DNA of 64,000 nucleotides. It comes from Sinobacterium norvegicum. Its GTDB lineage: Bacteria > Pseudomonadota > Gammaproteobacteria > Pseudomonadales > Sinobacteriaceae. Both the position numbers and the translations under genes were made by a program. Shown piece after piece: positions 8,272 through 17,598 of the stretch (position 1 is its first letter; each line of letters begins with the position of its first letter). The DNA is taken from the NCBI RefSeq assembly GCF_923077115.1, contig NZ_CAKLPX010000001.1, positions 1,364,001 through 1,428,000 on the forward strand, read 5' to 3'. The notes beneath the pieces were generated by a model. That model ran no database searches, was not told the DNA's origin, and worked only from the letters and a program-made list of their open reading frames with translations.

Positions 8272-9349
8272 TCAGCGGGTGATCGCTTTTGAGCTGATCA
8301 GACTGCTGGCGCATCAGCTCATCGTTTCGCTGATCAGCATACAGTAACTCGAGATGCAGACCGTTTGAAAAATAGTGAATTGTCACTTTCATAGCGCCGC
8401 TCAGGGCTGAGTAGTCTTCAATATAAGCCTCTACCTCTGCTCTCAAAGGCAGCAGCAACTGTATATCCGACGCATCGTCATCCTCAGAATCAATATGCAG
8501 GGTAATATCACCAATATTATCGATTTGCTGACGAACAGCATCCATCACCCACTCGTTGATTTGATGCCCCTCGGAGGCGCTGATATTCCAGCCAACTTGG
8601 ATGTGGGCATCGAGAAAGATCTGGTGGCCCATTAATCGCGAGCGCAGTAAATGCAGGCTTTTAACCCCCGGTACCTGCTCGATTACCGCCGTTATCTCGC
8701 TGATGGTTTCATCATCCACACCGTGGTCGAGCAACTCTTGAGTTGCCCCCCAGGTCAGACTAAAGCCCATCTTAACAATCAGCGCCGCAACAGCCAGCGC
8801 AGCGTATAATTCAAACTGTGGATAACCGGCTAACGAGGCAGCTAAGCCTAGCAATACCACCAGCGAGGACAGGGAATCTGAACGGGAGTGCCAGGCATTG
8901 GCCTCGAGTAATTTTGACGTCACTTGCTTGGCAAAGTGCATGGTGTAATGGTACAGCCCCTCCTTCGCCACCAACGATATTGCCACCACGGTCAGCACCA
9001 ACGCATTGGGCGCAGGCGGCAAAGCCCCCTGATAAACCAGGGTGCCATACTCAACCATCATGCCCAAGCCGACGGCAAACAAAATCATGCCAAGGATGAC
9101 CGTGCCCAAGGTTTCGAAACGCGCATGACCATAGGGGTGCTCTTTATCCGGGTCCTGATGCGCCACCTTGGCCATGACTAAGATCAAGCCGTCGCTGACC
9201 AGGTCGCTAAGCGAGTGAATACCATCGGCAATCAGCGCCGGTGAGCGAAAGGTAAAACCGACGCCGAGTTTCAGCAGCGATAATACCGCATCAATGACAG
9301 TGCCGACGACGGTAACCCGCCATATGATCTGTTCCCGCTGAGCGGTCAT
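8240..9349 (-). CDS. Cation diffusion facilitator, probable Zn2+/H+ antiporter
   Basis: A CDF-family transporter of 369 residues with six predicted membrane segments and a long cytoplasmic C-terminal domain. The transport site reads H45-x3-D49 in TM2 and H154-x3-D158 in TM5, the HDHD arrangement linked to zinc rather than the DDHD site of FieF. The HPYGHARFE loop after TM2 is typical. The C-terminus is about 70 residues longer than FieF and includes an extra domain. It would export excess divalent metal from the cytoplasm. Confidence 0.88.
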   Translation of the reverse strand: MTAQREQIIWRVTVVGTVIDAVLSLLKLGVGFTFRSPALIADGIHSLSDLVSDGLILVMAKVAHQDPDKEHPYGHARFETLGTVILGMILFAVGLGMMVEYGTLVYQGALPPAPNALVLTVVAISLVAKEGLYHYTMHFAKQVTSKLLEANAWHSRSDSLSSLVVLLGLAASLAGYPQFELYAALAVAALIVKMGFSLTWGATQELLDHGVDDETISEITAVIEQVPGVKSLHLLRSRLMGHQIFLDAHIQVGWNISASEGHQINEWVMDAVRQQIDNIGDITLHIDSEDDDASDIQLLLPLRAEVEAYIEDYSALSGAMKVTIHYFSNGLHLELLYADQRNDELMRQQSDQLKSDHPLIKAVSLQRVI

Positions 9350-9435
9350 ATATATTCCCTAACGACTGTGTTGCGGCCTGACAAGACCAGCTTGATTGAG
9401 CTAATATTGTATTGATAATATGTACTTTTTCCGGG

Positions 9436-10287
9436 TTAAAACTTATAGCCCAGGGTCATTAATGGGCCGCTCTGCACCACCTTCACGTCATCGGGGTACA
9501 GGATATCGCGACGTAGACCAAGTGCTGCATAGAATTTTTTGACATCATAACGATAATTAATTTCGCCGCGCGACGACTTCTCTGAACCAAAGCTATAGCT
9601 AAGCCGATAGCTGTGCCGGCCATGGCGATAACCCAGCTGTCCACCGAGGGTAAGCTCTGCCCACTGCTGAGTCTCAACAATACTGCCCGAGAAGCTCTCA
9701 TTAAAATCAATAACACCGGAGATTGTCTCGTTTCCGCCAAGAATAGGCGGCCGCGTAATATCGATGGTGGCACCACCATTGGCCACCACATCCAGCTGGC
9801 CTCGTATTTTTATACGCTGGTGATAGTAGCGTAAACCGGTGGTGCCCTCGACAATAAAGCCGCGGTGCTGATAAAACGGATAGCCTAAGCGCAGCGCCTG
9901 TATCGACTGACTCATTTCAATGTCGAGGTCTGCCTGCACAGCCAGCCCAGCATTATAACTAATATCATACTGCACAATACCCAGGTCGATCTGTTGCCTG
10001 CCACTGGTACTATCTCTGGCACCCTTGCCTTCCTCTACGGCGTATTTACCGTACCAGCCTTGGTACTCGACCCACAGACCATTATCCGCCGTCCACTTCA
10101 AACCGGCGGTAAAATACATTGTTGCTGACTTCGCCATATCGACCACGTCGGCCTTGATGTCGTATTTGGGGATTTCTAAGCTGACCAGATGAAAGGGCAA
10201 GAAAAATTCCCACCGATGATTGTCATCATCGGTGCTTGACGCCCCTTGAGCGGCGGCCGGCATCACAGCCAATAGCGAGCTGACCAT
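9436..10287 (-). CDS. Putative outer-membrane beta-barrel protein
   Basis: The protein ends in a phenylalanine after alternating hydrophobic residues (TLGYKF), as outer-membrane barrels do, and contains repeated aromatic-rich amphipathic strands. A signal-like segment ends AAAQGA. The ATG at 10287 leaves that signal without a charged n-region. The frame stays open upstream to about 10350 but has no ATG, GTG or TTG, only an ATT at 10326, which would give a better signal peptide (MQLPRDVNVLSAVM...). Either the start is non-canonical or the signal is short. No specific family recognised. Confidence 0.6.
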   Translation of the reverse strand: MVSSLLAVMPAAAQGASSTDDDNHRWEFFLPFHLVSLEIPKYDIKADVVDMAKSATMYFTAGLKWTADNGLWVEYQGWYGKYAVEEGKGARDSTSGRQQIDLGIVQYDISYNAGLAVQADLDIEMSQSIQALRLGYPFYQHRGFIVEGTTGLRYYHQRIKIRGQLDVVANGGATIDITRPPILGGNETISGVIDFNESFSGSIVETQQWAELTLGGQLGYRHGRHSYRLSYSFGSEKSSRGEINYRYDVKKFYAALGLRRDILYPDDVKVVQSGPLMTLGYKF

Positions 10288-10506
10288 GACGGCCGATAGT
10301 ACGTTAACATCACGTGGTAATTGAATCGTATTATCCCTATCGCTACTTTATTTTTGATACTCTTATTAGAGCTGTCATAATCGCCAGGGTCAAGCCGCAT
10401 CAACCAATTCGCGCCCTATGACTCTGTGCTAATAAGCCGCGAGAAGAGCACGGCAAACTGTTATATTATTCACCCCGCCACCACTGTTACCGCCATCAGG
10501 TATTTT

Positions 10507-11217
10507 ATGCGACTCGACCGATTCCTCTGCCGCAGTACGACACTGAACCGCCAACAAGCCAGCCAACGCATTGCCGCAGGCGAGGTCACTGTCAACGGTA
10601 AGCCAGCCGACGAGGCGAGGATGCAGGTGCACGAAGACAATCTGATCACCCTCAGTGGCAAGACGCTCAGCCTACGCCCCGCCCGCTATATCATGCTCCA
10701 TAAGCCGGCCAATACCGTCTGTTCAAATGTCGACGATAACCACCCTTCGGTGATGAACGGTCTTGATATCCCCAATGCCGAAGATCTGCACATTGCCGGC
10801 CGCCTCGATGCTGACACCACCGGCTTGGTGTTAGTCACCGACGATGGTCGCTGGTCTTTTGCCATCTTCAACCCAAAATATCTCTGCCAAAAAGTCTATC
10901 GCGTCGACCTGCGTGACCCGATTAATGATCAGGCAATATCACAGCTGCAACAGGGCCTGTTACTGCAGGGGGAAAAGCAGCCGACGCTGCCGGCCACTGT
11001 CACCGTTGTCTCGCCGCAACGTGTTTCACTATCGATCAGCGAGGGAAAATACCATCAGGTTAAACGCATGTTTGCCGCCGTCGGCAACCGCGTAACCGCT
11101 CTGCATCGGCAACAAGTAGGGGCACTAAAGCTCGATCTAGAGTGTGGCCACTGGCGTGACCTCACTGCCGAGGAAGCAGCCTCTTTTTATCATCACAATG
11201 ATATTGAGAAAAATTAA
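10507..11217 (+). CDS. rsuA: 16S rRNA pseudouridine(516) synthase
   Basis: RsuA-type pseudouridine synthase, 236 residues from the ATG at 10507 (MRLDRF), which matches the family start; an upstream ATG at 10426 adds 27 unrelated residues. An S4 RNA-binding domain occupies the first ~60 residues. The catalytic Asp lies in GRLDADTTGL, followed by KxYRV and the GKYHQVKRMFAAVGNRV signature. It isomerises U516 of 16S rRNA during assembly. RsuA and RluE/F-like paralogs differ subtly, but the overall pattern is RsuA. A strong terminator follows. Confidence 0.88.
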   Translation: MRLDRFLCRSTTLNRQQASQRIAAGEVTVNGKPADEARMQVHEDNLITLSGKTLSLRPARYIMLHKPANTVCSNVDDNHPSVMNGLDIPNAEDLHIAGRLDADTTGLVLVTDDGRWSFAIFNPKYLCQKVYRVDLRDPINDQAISQLQQGLLLQGEKQPTLPATVTVVSPQRVSLSISEGKYHQVKRMFAAVGNRVTALHRQQVGALKLDLECGHWRDLTAEEAASFYHHNDIEKN

Positions 11218-11226
11218 GCAGGCAAT

Positions 11227-11258
11227 AAAAAAAGGCCTCTCGGCCTTTTTTTATTTTT
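11227..11258. terminator. Bidirectional intrinsic terminator
   Basis: A7-GGCC-TCTC-GGCC-T7 followed by ATTTTTT, between the convergent rsuA and FAD-dehydrogenase genes. A and T runs on both sides let it work for both strands. Confidence 0.9.
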
Positions 11259-11280
11259 TCGATTTATCGTCACCGATGCA

Positions 11281-12795
11281 CTAGGCAGCAGTGTCACTCA
11301 CCTGGCTTTCTTTCGCACGTGCCGCTGCCGCGATACCGGCCTGACGGCCGAAAAAGGTTGCGTCACCAATACTGATACCCGAGTTATAACCTGAGCCCCT
11401 ACGGGGGATGCCACAGGAGGTGCGGCCAGCTGCGTACAAACCATCGATCACCGTACCGTCGACCTTCAATACTTCACCGGCAATCTTGGTGTCCAAGCCA
11501 CCGAGGGTGAAGTACGGAAAGATGGCGCCGCGGCCCGGGGTGATATCCAATGCCACGAACGGCGCCTCTAACGGACGCAGCCAGGCGGGCTGTTTGTGGA
11601 ACATCGGGTCTTCACCCTGCTCGGCAAACTCGTTATACAGTTTCATGGTATGGGTTAAACAGCTTTTCGGCAGTTTCAGCTCCTGCTCCAACTCTTCAAT
11701 ACTGTCACCGGTGGCGACCACATCGGCATTCATGAAATTGAGTTTTTCATAATCACCGTAGGCATCGACATCGACAATGAAATAAATACGCTCGCTGTTT
11801 TGCTCCAACAAGGCGGTACCGACACGGCCGTGGTAGGCATCCTCGTTGATAAAACGCTGGCCCTTGTCGGTGACAATCATACCGAAGGTCAACGTCGAGG
11901 GTGGGTAGAACGGAATCGAGGCAAAGCCCTCGTGCATATTAATCGCCGCCGCACCGACCGACATGCCCATTTGAATACCGCTGCCGGTATCACCGGGGTT
12001 GCCGGTGGGGATGTTACAACGGGTCAGCTTAGGGGCATACTGCTTGACCATCTCCTCGTTCATCACAAAGCCGCCGGCACAGAGAATAACGCCGCCCTGG
12101 GCTTTGACATTCAGCTCCTTGCCGTCGATACGCACGACGATGCCGACAATGCTGTCCGCCTCGTCGATAATCAAACACAGGGCGCGCGCGTCATAGTGAA
12201 TATTGACGCCGCGATCCTCTACCGCTTTTTGTAAGTGCTGCATCAACACCTTGCCGGCACCCATGCCGGCCATCTGTACCACGTGGGCACGGGGGGCGGG
12301 TTTACAGTGCTCTATCTCAGGCCAGGTCTTCTCGTTGCCACTATAAATCAAGCAGTCATCGGTCATCGGTTCGACCACGCGCTCATCAAGAAACGACTGC
12401 TTAAACGGTATATTTTTATCGACCAGCCAATCGAAGTGGGCGACACCACCATCGACATAGGCGGCGACCTTGGCCTCATCCGATTGCGGGCCGTGCTGCA
12501 TCAGCAGGTATTTTTCCATGTCCGCCGACTGATCATCAAAGCCGAACTGACGCTGCATGGCGGTGCCACCGTTGCCGCCCAGATAAACCTCACCACCGGA
12601 TAACGCCGTCGAACCACCGGCAGCCGACGAGGCCTCAAAAATATGGACGGTGACGCCAGCATCGGCGGCCTCGATTGCGGCACTGCTGCCGGCGCCGCCA
12701 AAACCGACGATGGCGACATCGGTTTCGATGTCCCACTGCTGGATCTCGCTGACTTTCTTGGCCTTGGTGGGGACTGTTTTCTCTGCTGCAGACAT
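11281..12795 (-). CDS. FAD-dependent dehydrogenase, 3-ketosteroid-delta1-dehydrogenase/fumarate reductase-like
   Basis: A 504-residue FAD_binding_2 flavoprotein. The dinucleotide-binding motif GFGGAG is at 31-36, followed by EASSAAGGSTALSGG, the loop typical of KstD and soluble fumarate reductases. The C-terminus has the GRTSCGIPRRGSGYNSG flavin-contact segment. Such enzymes desaturate 3-ketosteroids or reduce enoates. No other steroid genes are adjacent, so the substrate stays open. It is divergent from a TetR regulator; AT-rich CTTTAAAG-type palindromes at 12838-12870 lie between them. Confidence 0.82.
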   Translation of the reverse strand: MSAAEKTVPTKAKKVSEIQQWDIETDVAIVGFGGAGSSAAIEAADAGVTVHIFEASSAAGGSTALSGGEVYLGGNGGTAMQRQFGFDDQSADMEKYLLMQHGPQSDEAKVAAYVDGGVAHFDWLVDKNIPFKQSFLDERVVEPMTDDCLIYSGNEKTWPEIEHCKPAPRAHVVQMAGMGAGKVLMQHLQKAVEDRGVNIHYDARALCLIIDEADSIVGIVVRIDGKELNVKAQGGVILCAGGFVMNEEMVKQYAPKLTRCNIPTGNPGDTGSGIQMGMSVGAAAINMHEGFASIPFYPPSTLTFGMIVTDKGQRFINEDAYHGRVGTALLEQNSERIYFIVDVDAYGDYEKLNFMNADVVATGDSIEELEQELKLPKSCLTHTMKLYNEFAEQGEDPMFHKQPAWLRPLEAPFVALDITPGRGAIFPYFTLGGLDTKIAGEVLKVDGTVIDGLYAAGRTSCGIPRRGSGYNSGISIGDATFFGRQAGIAAAARAKESQVSDTAA

Positions 12796-12951
12796 GGATA
12801 AACCTATATTTTTTAAACTAATTATTAAGATCGACCGAACTTTAAAGAACCTACTTTAAATAATTTTAAAGAAAGCTCTTTATTTTTGCAACCGTCCTGT
12901 TCGAATGGTAATGTGAGCGCTAACACCCCAGCCAACAACAGACCACGACCC

Positions 12952-13647
12952 ATGCCCGACGCTCCAGCACCCACCGCCGCCAGTACCGAGAGACTTAACC
13001 GCCGCGACTTGCTGATGCGCACGGCCGAGCGATTATTTGCCACCAAGGGCATCGATGCGGTGTCGCTTAACGAGATCAACAAGGCCGCGGGACAGCGCAA
13101 CACCTCGGCGCTGCACTACCACTTCGGCAGCAAAGACGCATTGGTTGAAACGATTATCTACCACCATTACGACGCCATCGGTGAAGAGATCAACCGCCGG
13201 CTCGACCGGTTCGAGCAACTCAGTGACGAGCAGCAAACACCGCGACGATTACTGCAGGCGATGATTACCCCCTTTGCCGACCAGCTCGACAGCGAGCGCG
13301 GCAACTATTACCTCAGTATTGTCAGCCAGGTGTTTATGCGCAGCACCGATATGATTCTTAACGGTCACCCGGCGATTGAAGGCACCGCCCGCAGGCGCAT
13401 TTACCAGTTATTCCAACAGACCATGCAGCCACTGCCAAAGGAAATCTTTGCCGCCCGGCAGGTGCTCTATGCCAGCCTCACCTTCCACTCGCTGGCCAAC
13501 TTCAGCATGATTGGTCAGCACGATAACGACGCCCCCCTCGGCGGCAAGGCATTATTCGTCAACAACCTACTCGACAGCCTCGAGGCAGTGATCAATAATC
13601 AGCCCTCGAGTGAGACCCTGGCAGCCATTGCCAACGGCAAAATCTAA
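12952..13647 (+). CDS. TetR-family transcriptional regulator
   Basis: A TetR regulator of 231 residues from the ATG at 12952; the frame is open to 12886 but that extension is Pro/Asn-rich and looks non-coding. The HTH lies at about residues 20-65, with AERLFATKGIDAVSLNEI and a second helix ending HYHFGSKDALVE. The ligand domain is unassigned. It is divergent from the flavoprotein and 24 bp upstream of DUF711, so it may regulate both. Confidence 0.85.
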   Translation: MPDAPAPTAASTERLNRRDLLMRTAERLFATKGIDAVSLNEINKAAGQRNTSALHYHFGSKDALVETIIYHHYDAIGEEINRRLDRFEQLSDEQQTPRRLLQAMITPFADQLDSERGNYYLSIVSQVFMRSTDMILNGHPAIEGTARRRIYQLFQQTMQPLPKEIFAARQVLYASLTFHSLANFSMIGQHDNDAPLGGKALFVNNLLDSLEAVINNQPSSETLAAIANGKI

Positions 13648-13671
13648 CGCTTATTCACCCAGGAGATAACA

Positions 13672-14904
13672 GTGGATTACCAACAGCAACACCTGTGTAA
13701 GGTGCGCACTCTTACCACGTTTATTTCCCTGCCCAGGGATCAGCAAGGCTGGCAGCAGGCGATTCAACAGGCCAGTGACTTCTGTGCCGACTTAACCCAG
13801 CGCTGCCAACAAGCGGGCTATACCGTGCAGTCGGTGCGCATCGTCACCAACCCCTTTGGCGAGTATCTCAATACCGCCAGCCTCGACGGTGCCCGCGCCG
13901 ATTTAACGCTGCTAGGCGAGCTGATCAACCAAGCCAGCCGCAGCGGCACTCGCGTGCGCTTCGCCATTGGCGAGGCTAAAACCGTCACCGAAATCGCCTT
14001 ACTGCCGGCGTTGGTGCAGGAGTTTGGTGACCTGTGTAATGTCTGCGTCAACATCGAGGCCGATCAGTTTGGCCTGCTGGACAACGCTCAAATCAATCGC
14101 TGCGTCGAGGCGGTGCAGGCGATCAGCCGCTGCACCGACCGCGGCGAGGGCAACTTTAATTTTACCGTCAACTTCAACTGCCAGCCGCTCATCCCCTACT
14201 TCCCCGCCAGCTATCACGACAGCGCCCTGGGCAACCGCTTTGTCATCGGCTTGGAAACCCCCGACCTACTCGTCGAGGTGCTCAAAGACGTTAATAGCAG
14301 GACTGATGAGGCCGATCACCGGCTGCTGTTTCAGCGTTATTTCGATGTAATGAGCACGGCACTGCAATACCATATCTCGGCTATTCAACAACTGGTCGAG
14401 GGCGCAGACCTCGACCCCCATTTTGCCTTCTCTGGCTTCGACAGCTCCGCCGCGCCGTCGAAGGACTGCGCCAGCATGGTCGAGGTTTATCAACAACTCG
14501 GGGTGTCCTACTTCGGCGCCGCCGGCACCGTCGAGGCCTCGGCGCTGTTAACCCGGGTGTTTAAGTCGGTCGATGGTGTCGACCTCGTCGGTTTCTCAGG
14601 CCTGATGCTGGCGCTGACCGAAGACCGTGGCCTGGCCGCAGGCTCGATCAACAACGATTTCGATATCCGCTCACTGCTCACCTACAGCGCCGTCTGCGGC
14701 ATCGGCCTCGACACCGTGCCGATCCCCGGTGATACACCGGCGGATAAGATAGCGGCGCTGATGCGAGACACCGGCACCATGGCCTTCCGCCTCAACAAGC
14801 CACTCACCGTCCGAGTCTTCCCCGTACCCGGTTTAAGCGCGGGCGATATGACGGCGTTTGAAAGCGACGACCTGTGCAACTGCGCCGTATTGGCCGTGCC
14901 TTAG
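13672..14904 (+). CDS. DUF711 (UPF0210-type) family protein
   Basis: A GTG start at 13672 with AGGAG 6 nt upstream. The 410-residue protein has the family hallmarks: a VRTLTTFI start, the GFDSSAAPSKD segment, the GLMLALTEDRGLA segment, and GIGLDTVPIPGDT near the C-terminus. DUF711 proteins are related to anaerobic ribonucleotide reductase-like folds, but no activity is firmly established. It is probably co-transcribed with the TetR gene. The GC-rich codon use matches its neighbours. Confidence 0.82.
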   Translation: MDYQQQHLCKVRTLTTFISLPRDQQGWQQAIQQASDFCADLTQRCQQAGYTVQSVRIVTNPFGEYLNTASLDGARADLTLLGELINQASRSGTRVRFAIGEAKTVTEIALLPALVQEFGDLCNVCVNIEADQFGLLDNAQINRCVEAVQAISRCTDRGEGNFNFTVNFNCQPLIPYFPASYHDSALGNRFVIGLETPDLLVEVLKDVNSRTDEADHRLLFQRYFDVMSTALQYHISAIQQLVEGADLDPHFAFSGFDSSAAPSKDCASMVEVYQQLGVSYFGAAGTVEASALLTRVFKSVDGVDLVGFSGLMLALTEDRGLAAGSINNDFDIRSLLTYSAVCGIGLDTVPIPGDTPADKIAALMRDTGTMAFRLNKPLTVRVFPVPGLSAGDMTAFESDDLCNCAVLAVP

Positions 14905-14973
14905 GCCGGCTCACTATTGACAACGCCAGTGAATGCCAGTAAATTTCCACCTCGCTGCGGCAACGCAGTCGTG

Positions 14974-15059
14974 CCCAGGTGGTGAAATTGGTAGACACGC
15001 CAGCTTCAGGTGCTGGTGGCCTTCGGGCCGTGGAGGTTCAAGTCCTCTTCTGGGCACCA
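14974..15059 (+). tRNA. tRNA-Leu (anticodon CAG)
   Basis: A class II tRNA of 86 nt including an encoded CCA. Acceptor GCCCAGG pairs with CTGGGC plus discriminator A. The D arm contains AAATTGGTAGA. The anticodon stem CCAGC/GCTGG encloses TTCAGGT, which puts CAG at the anticodon. The variable arm is TGGCCTTCGGGCCGT, and the T loop GGTTCAAGTCC. A strong terminator follows 8 nt later. A degenerate copy of its 3' half lies at 17411-17488. Confidence 0.96.
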
Positions 15060-15066
15060 TTTATTC

Positions 15067-15103
15067 AAAAGCCGATACTGATTCGTCAGTATCGGCTTTT
15101 TTG
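15067..15103 (+). terminator. Intrinsic terminator of tRNA-Leu
   Basis: AAAAGCCGATACTG and its exact complement around a 6-nt loop, followed by T6. It immediately follows the tRNA. Confidence 0.93.
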
Positions 15104-15450
15104 TGCCCGTAAACTCATCGCCCGACATAACACGTAGACCTTGCTGAGGTGTTGCAGCTCACCAAGGCAAACACCGCCCTTTAGCTGAATTTAAAGGCCA
15201 GCCAAAACGGTAAAATTAATTGCGTCACCAATCGCATATTGACATAATCAATGACACTAATTGTGGTTTTGCACCAGTAACGATTGTACGATTTAGATTG
15301 AAACCACCCACGCTCAATAGCAGAGCCTTAGCTGGTCGAGATGGGCCAGTCTCTGTGGGTCGGATAACGTCGGTCACACACCATCATCACCGTGTCGGCT
15401 CGAATTGATTCCCTCCCGCTAATTAGAAAATAAAAACGACGGAGAAATAA
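15104..15450. other. Gene-free stretch after tRNA-Leu
   Basis: About 350 bases with no convincing open frame. It holds the promoter region of the quinone oxidoreductase (GGAG at 15441, 6 nt before the ATG) and no repeat of families A-C. It lies immediately inside the left end of the proposed tRNA-bounded segment. Confidence 0.5.
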
Positions 15451-16428
15451 ATGAAAGCGATTATCTGCGAACAATTTGCCCCCCTGGAAAACCTGAAATA
15501 CACCGACGTGCCAGACCCCATCGCCGGCGCCGGCGACGTTATTATCGATATCAAAGCCGCTGGGGTGAACTTCCCTGACGGGCTATTGGTACAGGGGCTT
15601 TACCAGGTAAAGCCCCCCTTACCATTTATTCCTGGGATGGAATTTTCCGGCGTCGTCATTGAACAGGGAGCTGGTGCCAGCCACTTACCCAATGGCACCC
15701 GAGTACTTGGGCTCTCCACCGGCACCGGCGCTTTTGCCGAAAGGATTGCCTGCAATCCAAACACTTTAGTGCCCATACCCGATGCCATGCCTCACACCGA
15801 TGCCGCCAATCTTCTCTGCGCTCACGGCACAGCCCACCATGCGCTGAAACAACGCGGTCAATTACAAGCCGGAGAGACGTTGCTGGTATTAGGTGCCGCC
15901 GGTGGCACCGGTATTGCCGCGGTACAAATTGGTAAAGCCATGGGCGCACGGGTGATTGCCGCCTGCTCTACCGAAGAAAAGCTGGCCATCGCCAAACAGA
16001 ATGGCGCCGACGAATTAATTAACTACAGCGAAACCGAGCTAAAAACGGCCCTCAAAGAATTGACTAACGGCAAAGGTGTTGATGTTGTTTACGACCCTGT
16101 CGGCGGCGACGCCTTCGATGTTTGCTCCCGCGCCATGGCTCGCAACGGACGTCTACTGGTCATCGGTTTTGCCAGCGGCACCATTCCAAAGCTGCCCATC
16201 AATCTAACCTTGGTGAAAGAGTACAGCGTGGTTGGCGTTTATTGGGGTAGCTTTACCCAGCATGAGCCCGCGGTATTTGCCGACAACATGAAAGAACTGA
16301 TGGGCTGGTACAGCCAAGGCAAGATACGACTAGTGACCGACAGCGAATTCCCCCTATCGGAAACCTCTGCCGCCTTGGCCAAGGTAATGAACCGCGACGT
16401 AAAAGGTAAGTTGGTTTTAATCCCTTGA
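15451..16428 (+). CDS. NADPH:quinone oxidoreductase, zinc-independent MDR family
   Basis: A 325-residue medium-chain reductase. The N-terminal GroES-like fold carries AAGVNFPDGLLVQGLY, and the nucleotide site LGAAGGTGIAAVQ is at 148-160. Zinc-ligand Cys residues are absent. Family members reduce quinones or enoyl compounds with NADPH. It is followed 78 bp later by yghU, a glutathione-dependent disulfide reductase. The two lie between intact tRNA-Leu and a tRNA-Leu remnant and may have arrived together. Confidence 0.88.
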   Translation: MKAIICEQFAPLENLKYTDVPDPIAGAGDVIIDIKAAGVNFPDGLLVQGLYQVKPPLPFIPGMEFSGVVIEQGAGASHLPNGTRVLGLSTGTGAFAERIACNPNTLVPIPDAMPHTDAANLLCAHGTAHHALKQRGQLQAGETLLVLGAAGGTGIAAVQIGKAMGARVIAACSTEEKLAIAKQNGADELINYSETELKTALKELTNGKGVDVVYDPVGGDAFDVCSRAMARNGRLLVIGFASGTIPKLPINLTLVKEYSVVGVYWGSFTQHEPAVFADNMKELMGWYSQGKIRLVTDSEFPLSETSAALAKVMNRDVKGKLVLIP

Positions 16429-16506
16429 TCGCGTATTAGCGGTATTTAAACCGTAGCAAAGAATTTCTATCAGCAATAACATCTAAGACAATTAGGGAGA
16501 ATCAAC

Positions 16507-17349
16507 ATGAGTATCGATAAAACCTATATACCCCCCAAGGTGTGGCGTGAAAACGCAGACAGCGAAAACCGTTTTTCTAACATTAACCGTCCGGTGTCTG
16601 GCGCCACCCATGAAAAAGCGCTGTCTGTTGGCAAGCACCCTATTCAACTTTATTCATTGGCCACACCCAATGGCGTGAAAGTAACGGTATTACTTGAAGA
16701 GCTGTTAGCACTGGATAAAAGCGAGGTGGAGTACGACGCTTGGCTGGTCAACATTATGGATGGCGGTCAGTTCAGCAGCGGCTTTGTTGAGCTCAACCCC
16801 AACTCAAAAATTCCCACCATGGCCGACCACAGCACCACGCCACCGACGCGTATTTTTGAGTCCGGTGCCATCATGGTGTATCTGGCGGAAAAATGCGGCG
16901 CGTTTTTACCCACTGAGCCTGCCGCACGCGCCGAGTGTCTGTCGTGGTTATTCTGGAATATTGGCAGCGCGCCATTTTTGGGTGGCGGCTTTGGTCACTT
17001 TTACGCCTACGCGCCAGAAAAGCTCGAATACCCCATCAACCGCTACACCCTAGAAGTCAAACGCCAGCTGGATGTATTGGACAAGACCTTGGCCGAACGT
17101 GAATACCTGTGCGGCGATGACTATACCATTGCCGACATCGCTAACTTTGCCTGGTACGGCGAGCTGGTGATTGGCAATCTTTATGGCGGCCAAGAATTTT
17201 TAGCCGTCGATACCTACACCCACGTACAACGCTGGGCCAAGCAAATAAAAGCCCGCCCTGCGGTACAGCGCGGCGAGCGCGTCAACAGAGTCTGGGGCGA
17301 TGAAGCAACCCGTGTAATGGAGCGTCACAGCGCCAGTGATTTCGATTAA
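16507..17349 (+). CDS. yghU: Glutathione S-transferase-like disulfide-bond reductase YghU
   Basis: 280 residues, close to E. coli YghU along the whole length: PPKVWRENA start, NRPVSGATHEK, LYSLATPNGVKVT, QFSSGFVELNPNSKIP, FESGAIMVYLAEK, GGGFGHFYAYAP, and a HxASDF ending. The thioredoxin-fold domain comes first, then the helical GST domain. YghU binds two glutathiones and reduces small disulfides. Its start is preceded by GGGAGAATCAAC. It is the last gene before the tRNA-Leu remnant. Confidence 0.93.
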   Translation: MSIDKTYIPPKVWRENADSENRFSNINRPVSGATHEKALSVGKHPIQLYSLATPNGVKVTVLLEELLALDKSEVEYDAWLVNIMDGGQFSSGFVELNPNSKIPTMADHSTTPPTRIFESGAIMVYLAEKCGAFLPTEPAARAECLSWLFWNIGSAPFLGGGFGHFYAYAPEKLEYPINRYTLEVKRQLDVLDKTLAEREYLCGDDYTIADIANFAWYGELVIGNLYGGQEFLAVDTYTHVQRWAKQIKARPAVQRGERVNRVWGDEATRVMERHSASDFD

Positions 17350-17410
17350 TCGCCGGCGACACCGGTGGTAAGCGCTTGGCGCTGAAGACTGAGGCCAGGC
17401 AACCCGCAGA

Positions 17411-17488
17411 CCAGCCTCTGGTGCTGCTGGCCTGCTAGCCGTGGAGGTTCAAGACCTCTTCTGGGCACCATACATTGAAAAGCCGATA
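17411..17488 (+). pseudogene. Degenerate tRNA-Leu 3' half with start of its terminator (att-like remnant)
   Basis: From CCAGC(CTCT)GGTGCTG through the variable arm and GTGGAGGTTCAAG-A-CCTCTTCTGGGCACCAT, then CATT-GAAAAGCCGATA, this follows the tRNA-Leu(CAG) gene and its terminator with scattered changes. The T arm differs at one base. The 5' half is not recognisable. Duplication of a tRNA 3' end about 2.4 kb away is the footprint of site-specific integration at a tRNA gene. No integrase remains between the copies. Confidence 0.75.
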
Positions 17489-17524
17489 TCGCCAGCCCAT
17501 AGCCCATGCTACGAACACCACTCC

Positions 17525-17581
17525 GTCACTCACACCCCGCGCCTGTCGCTGCGCTTTTTAAAGGCGCGGGCAATGACTGGC
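17525..17581 (+). repeat. Family B hairpin repeat, copy B1
   Basis: A 57-nt inverted-repeat element: outer arm GTCACTCA with a mismatched partner, inner arm CCCGCGCC pairing with GGCGCGGG around the conserved CTGTCGCTGCGCTTTTT loop. The inner-stem sequence differs from other copies on both sides in step, keeping pairing. Confidence 0.8.
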
Positions 17582-17598
17582 TACGCGGCTTTGGCTGG

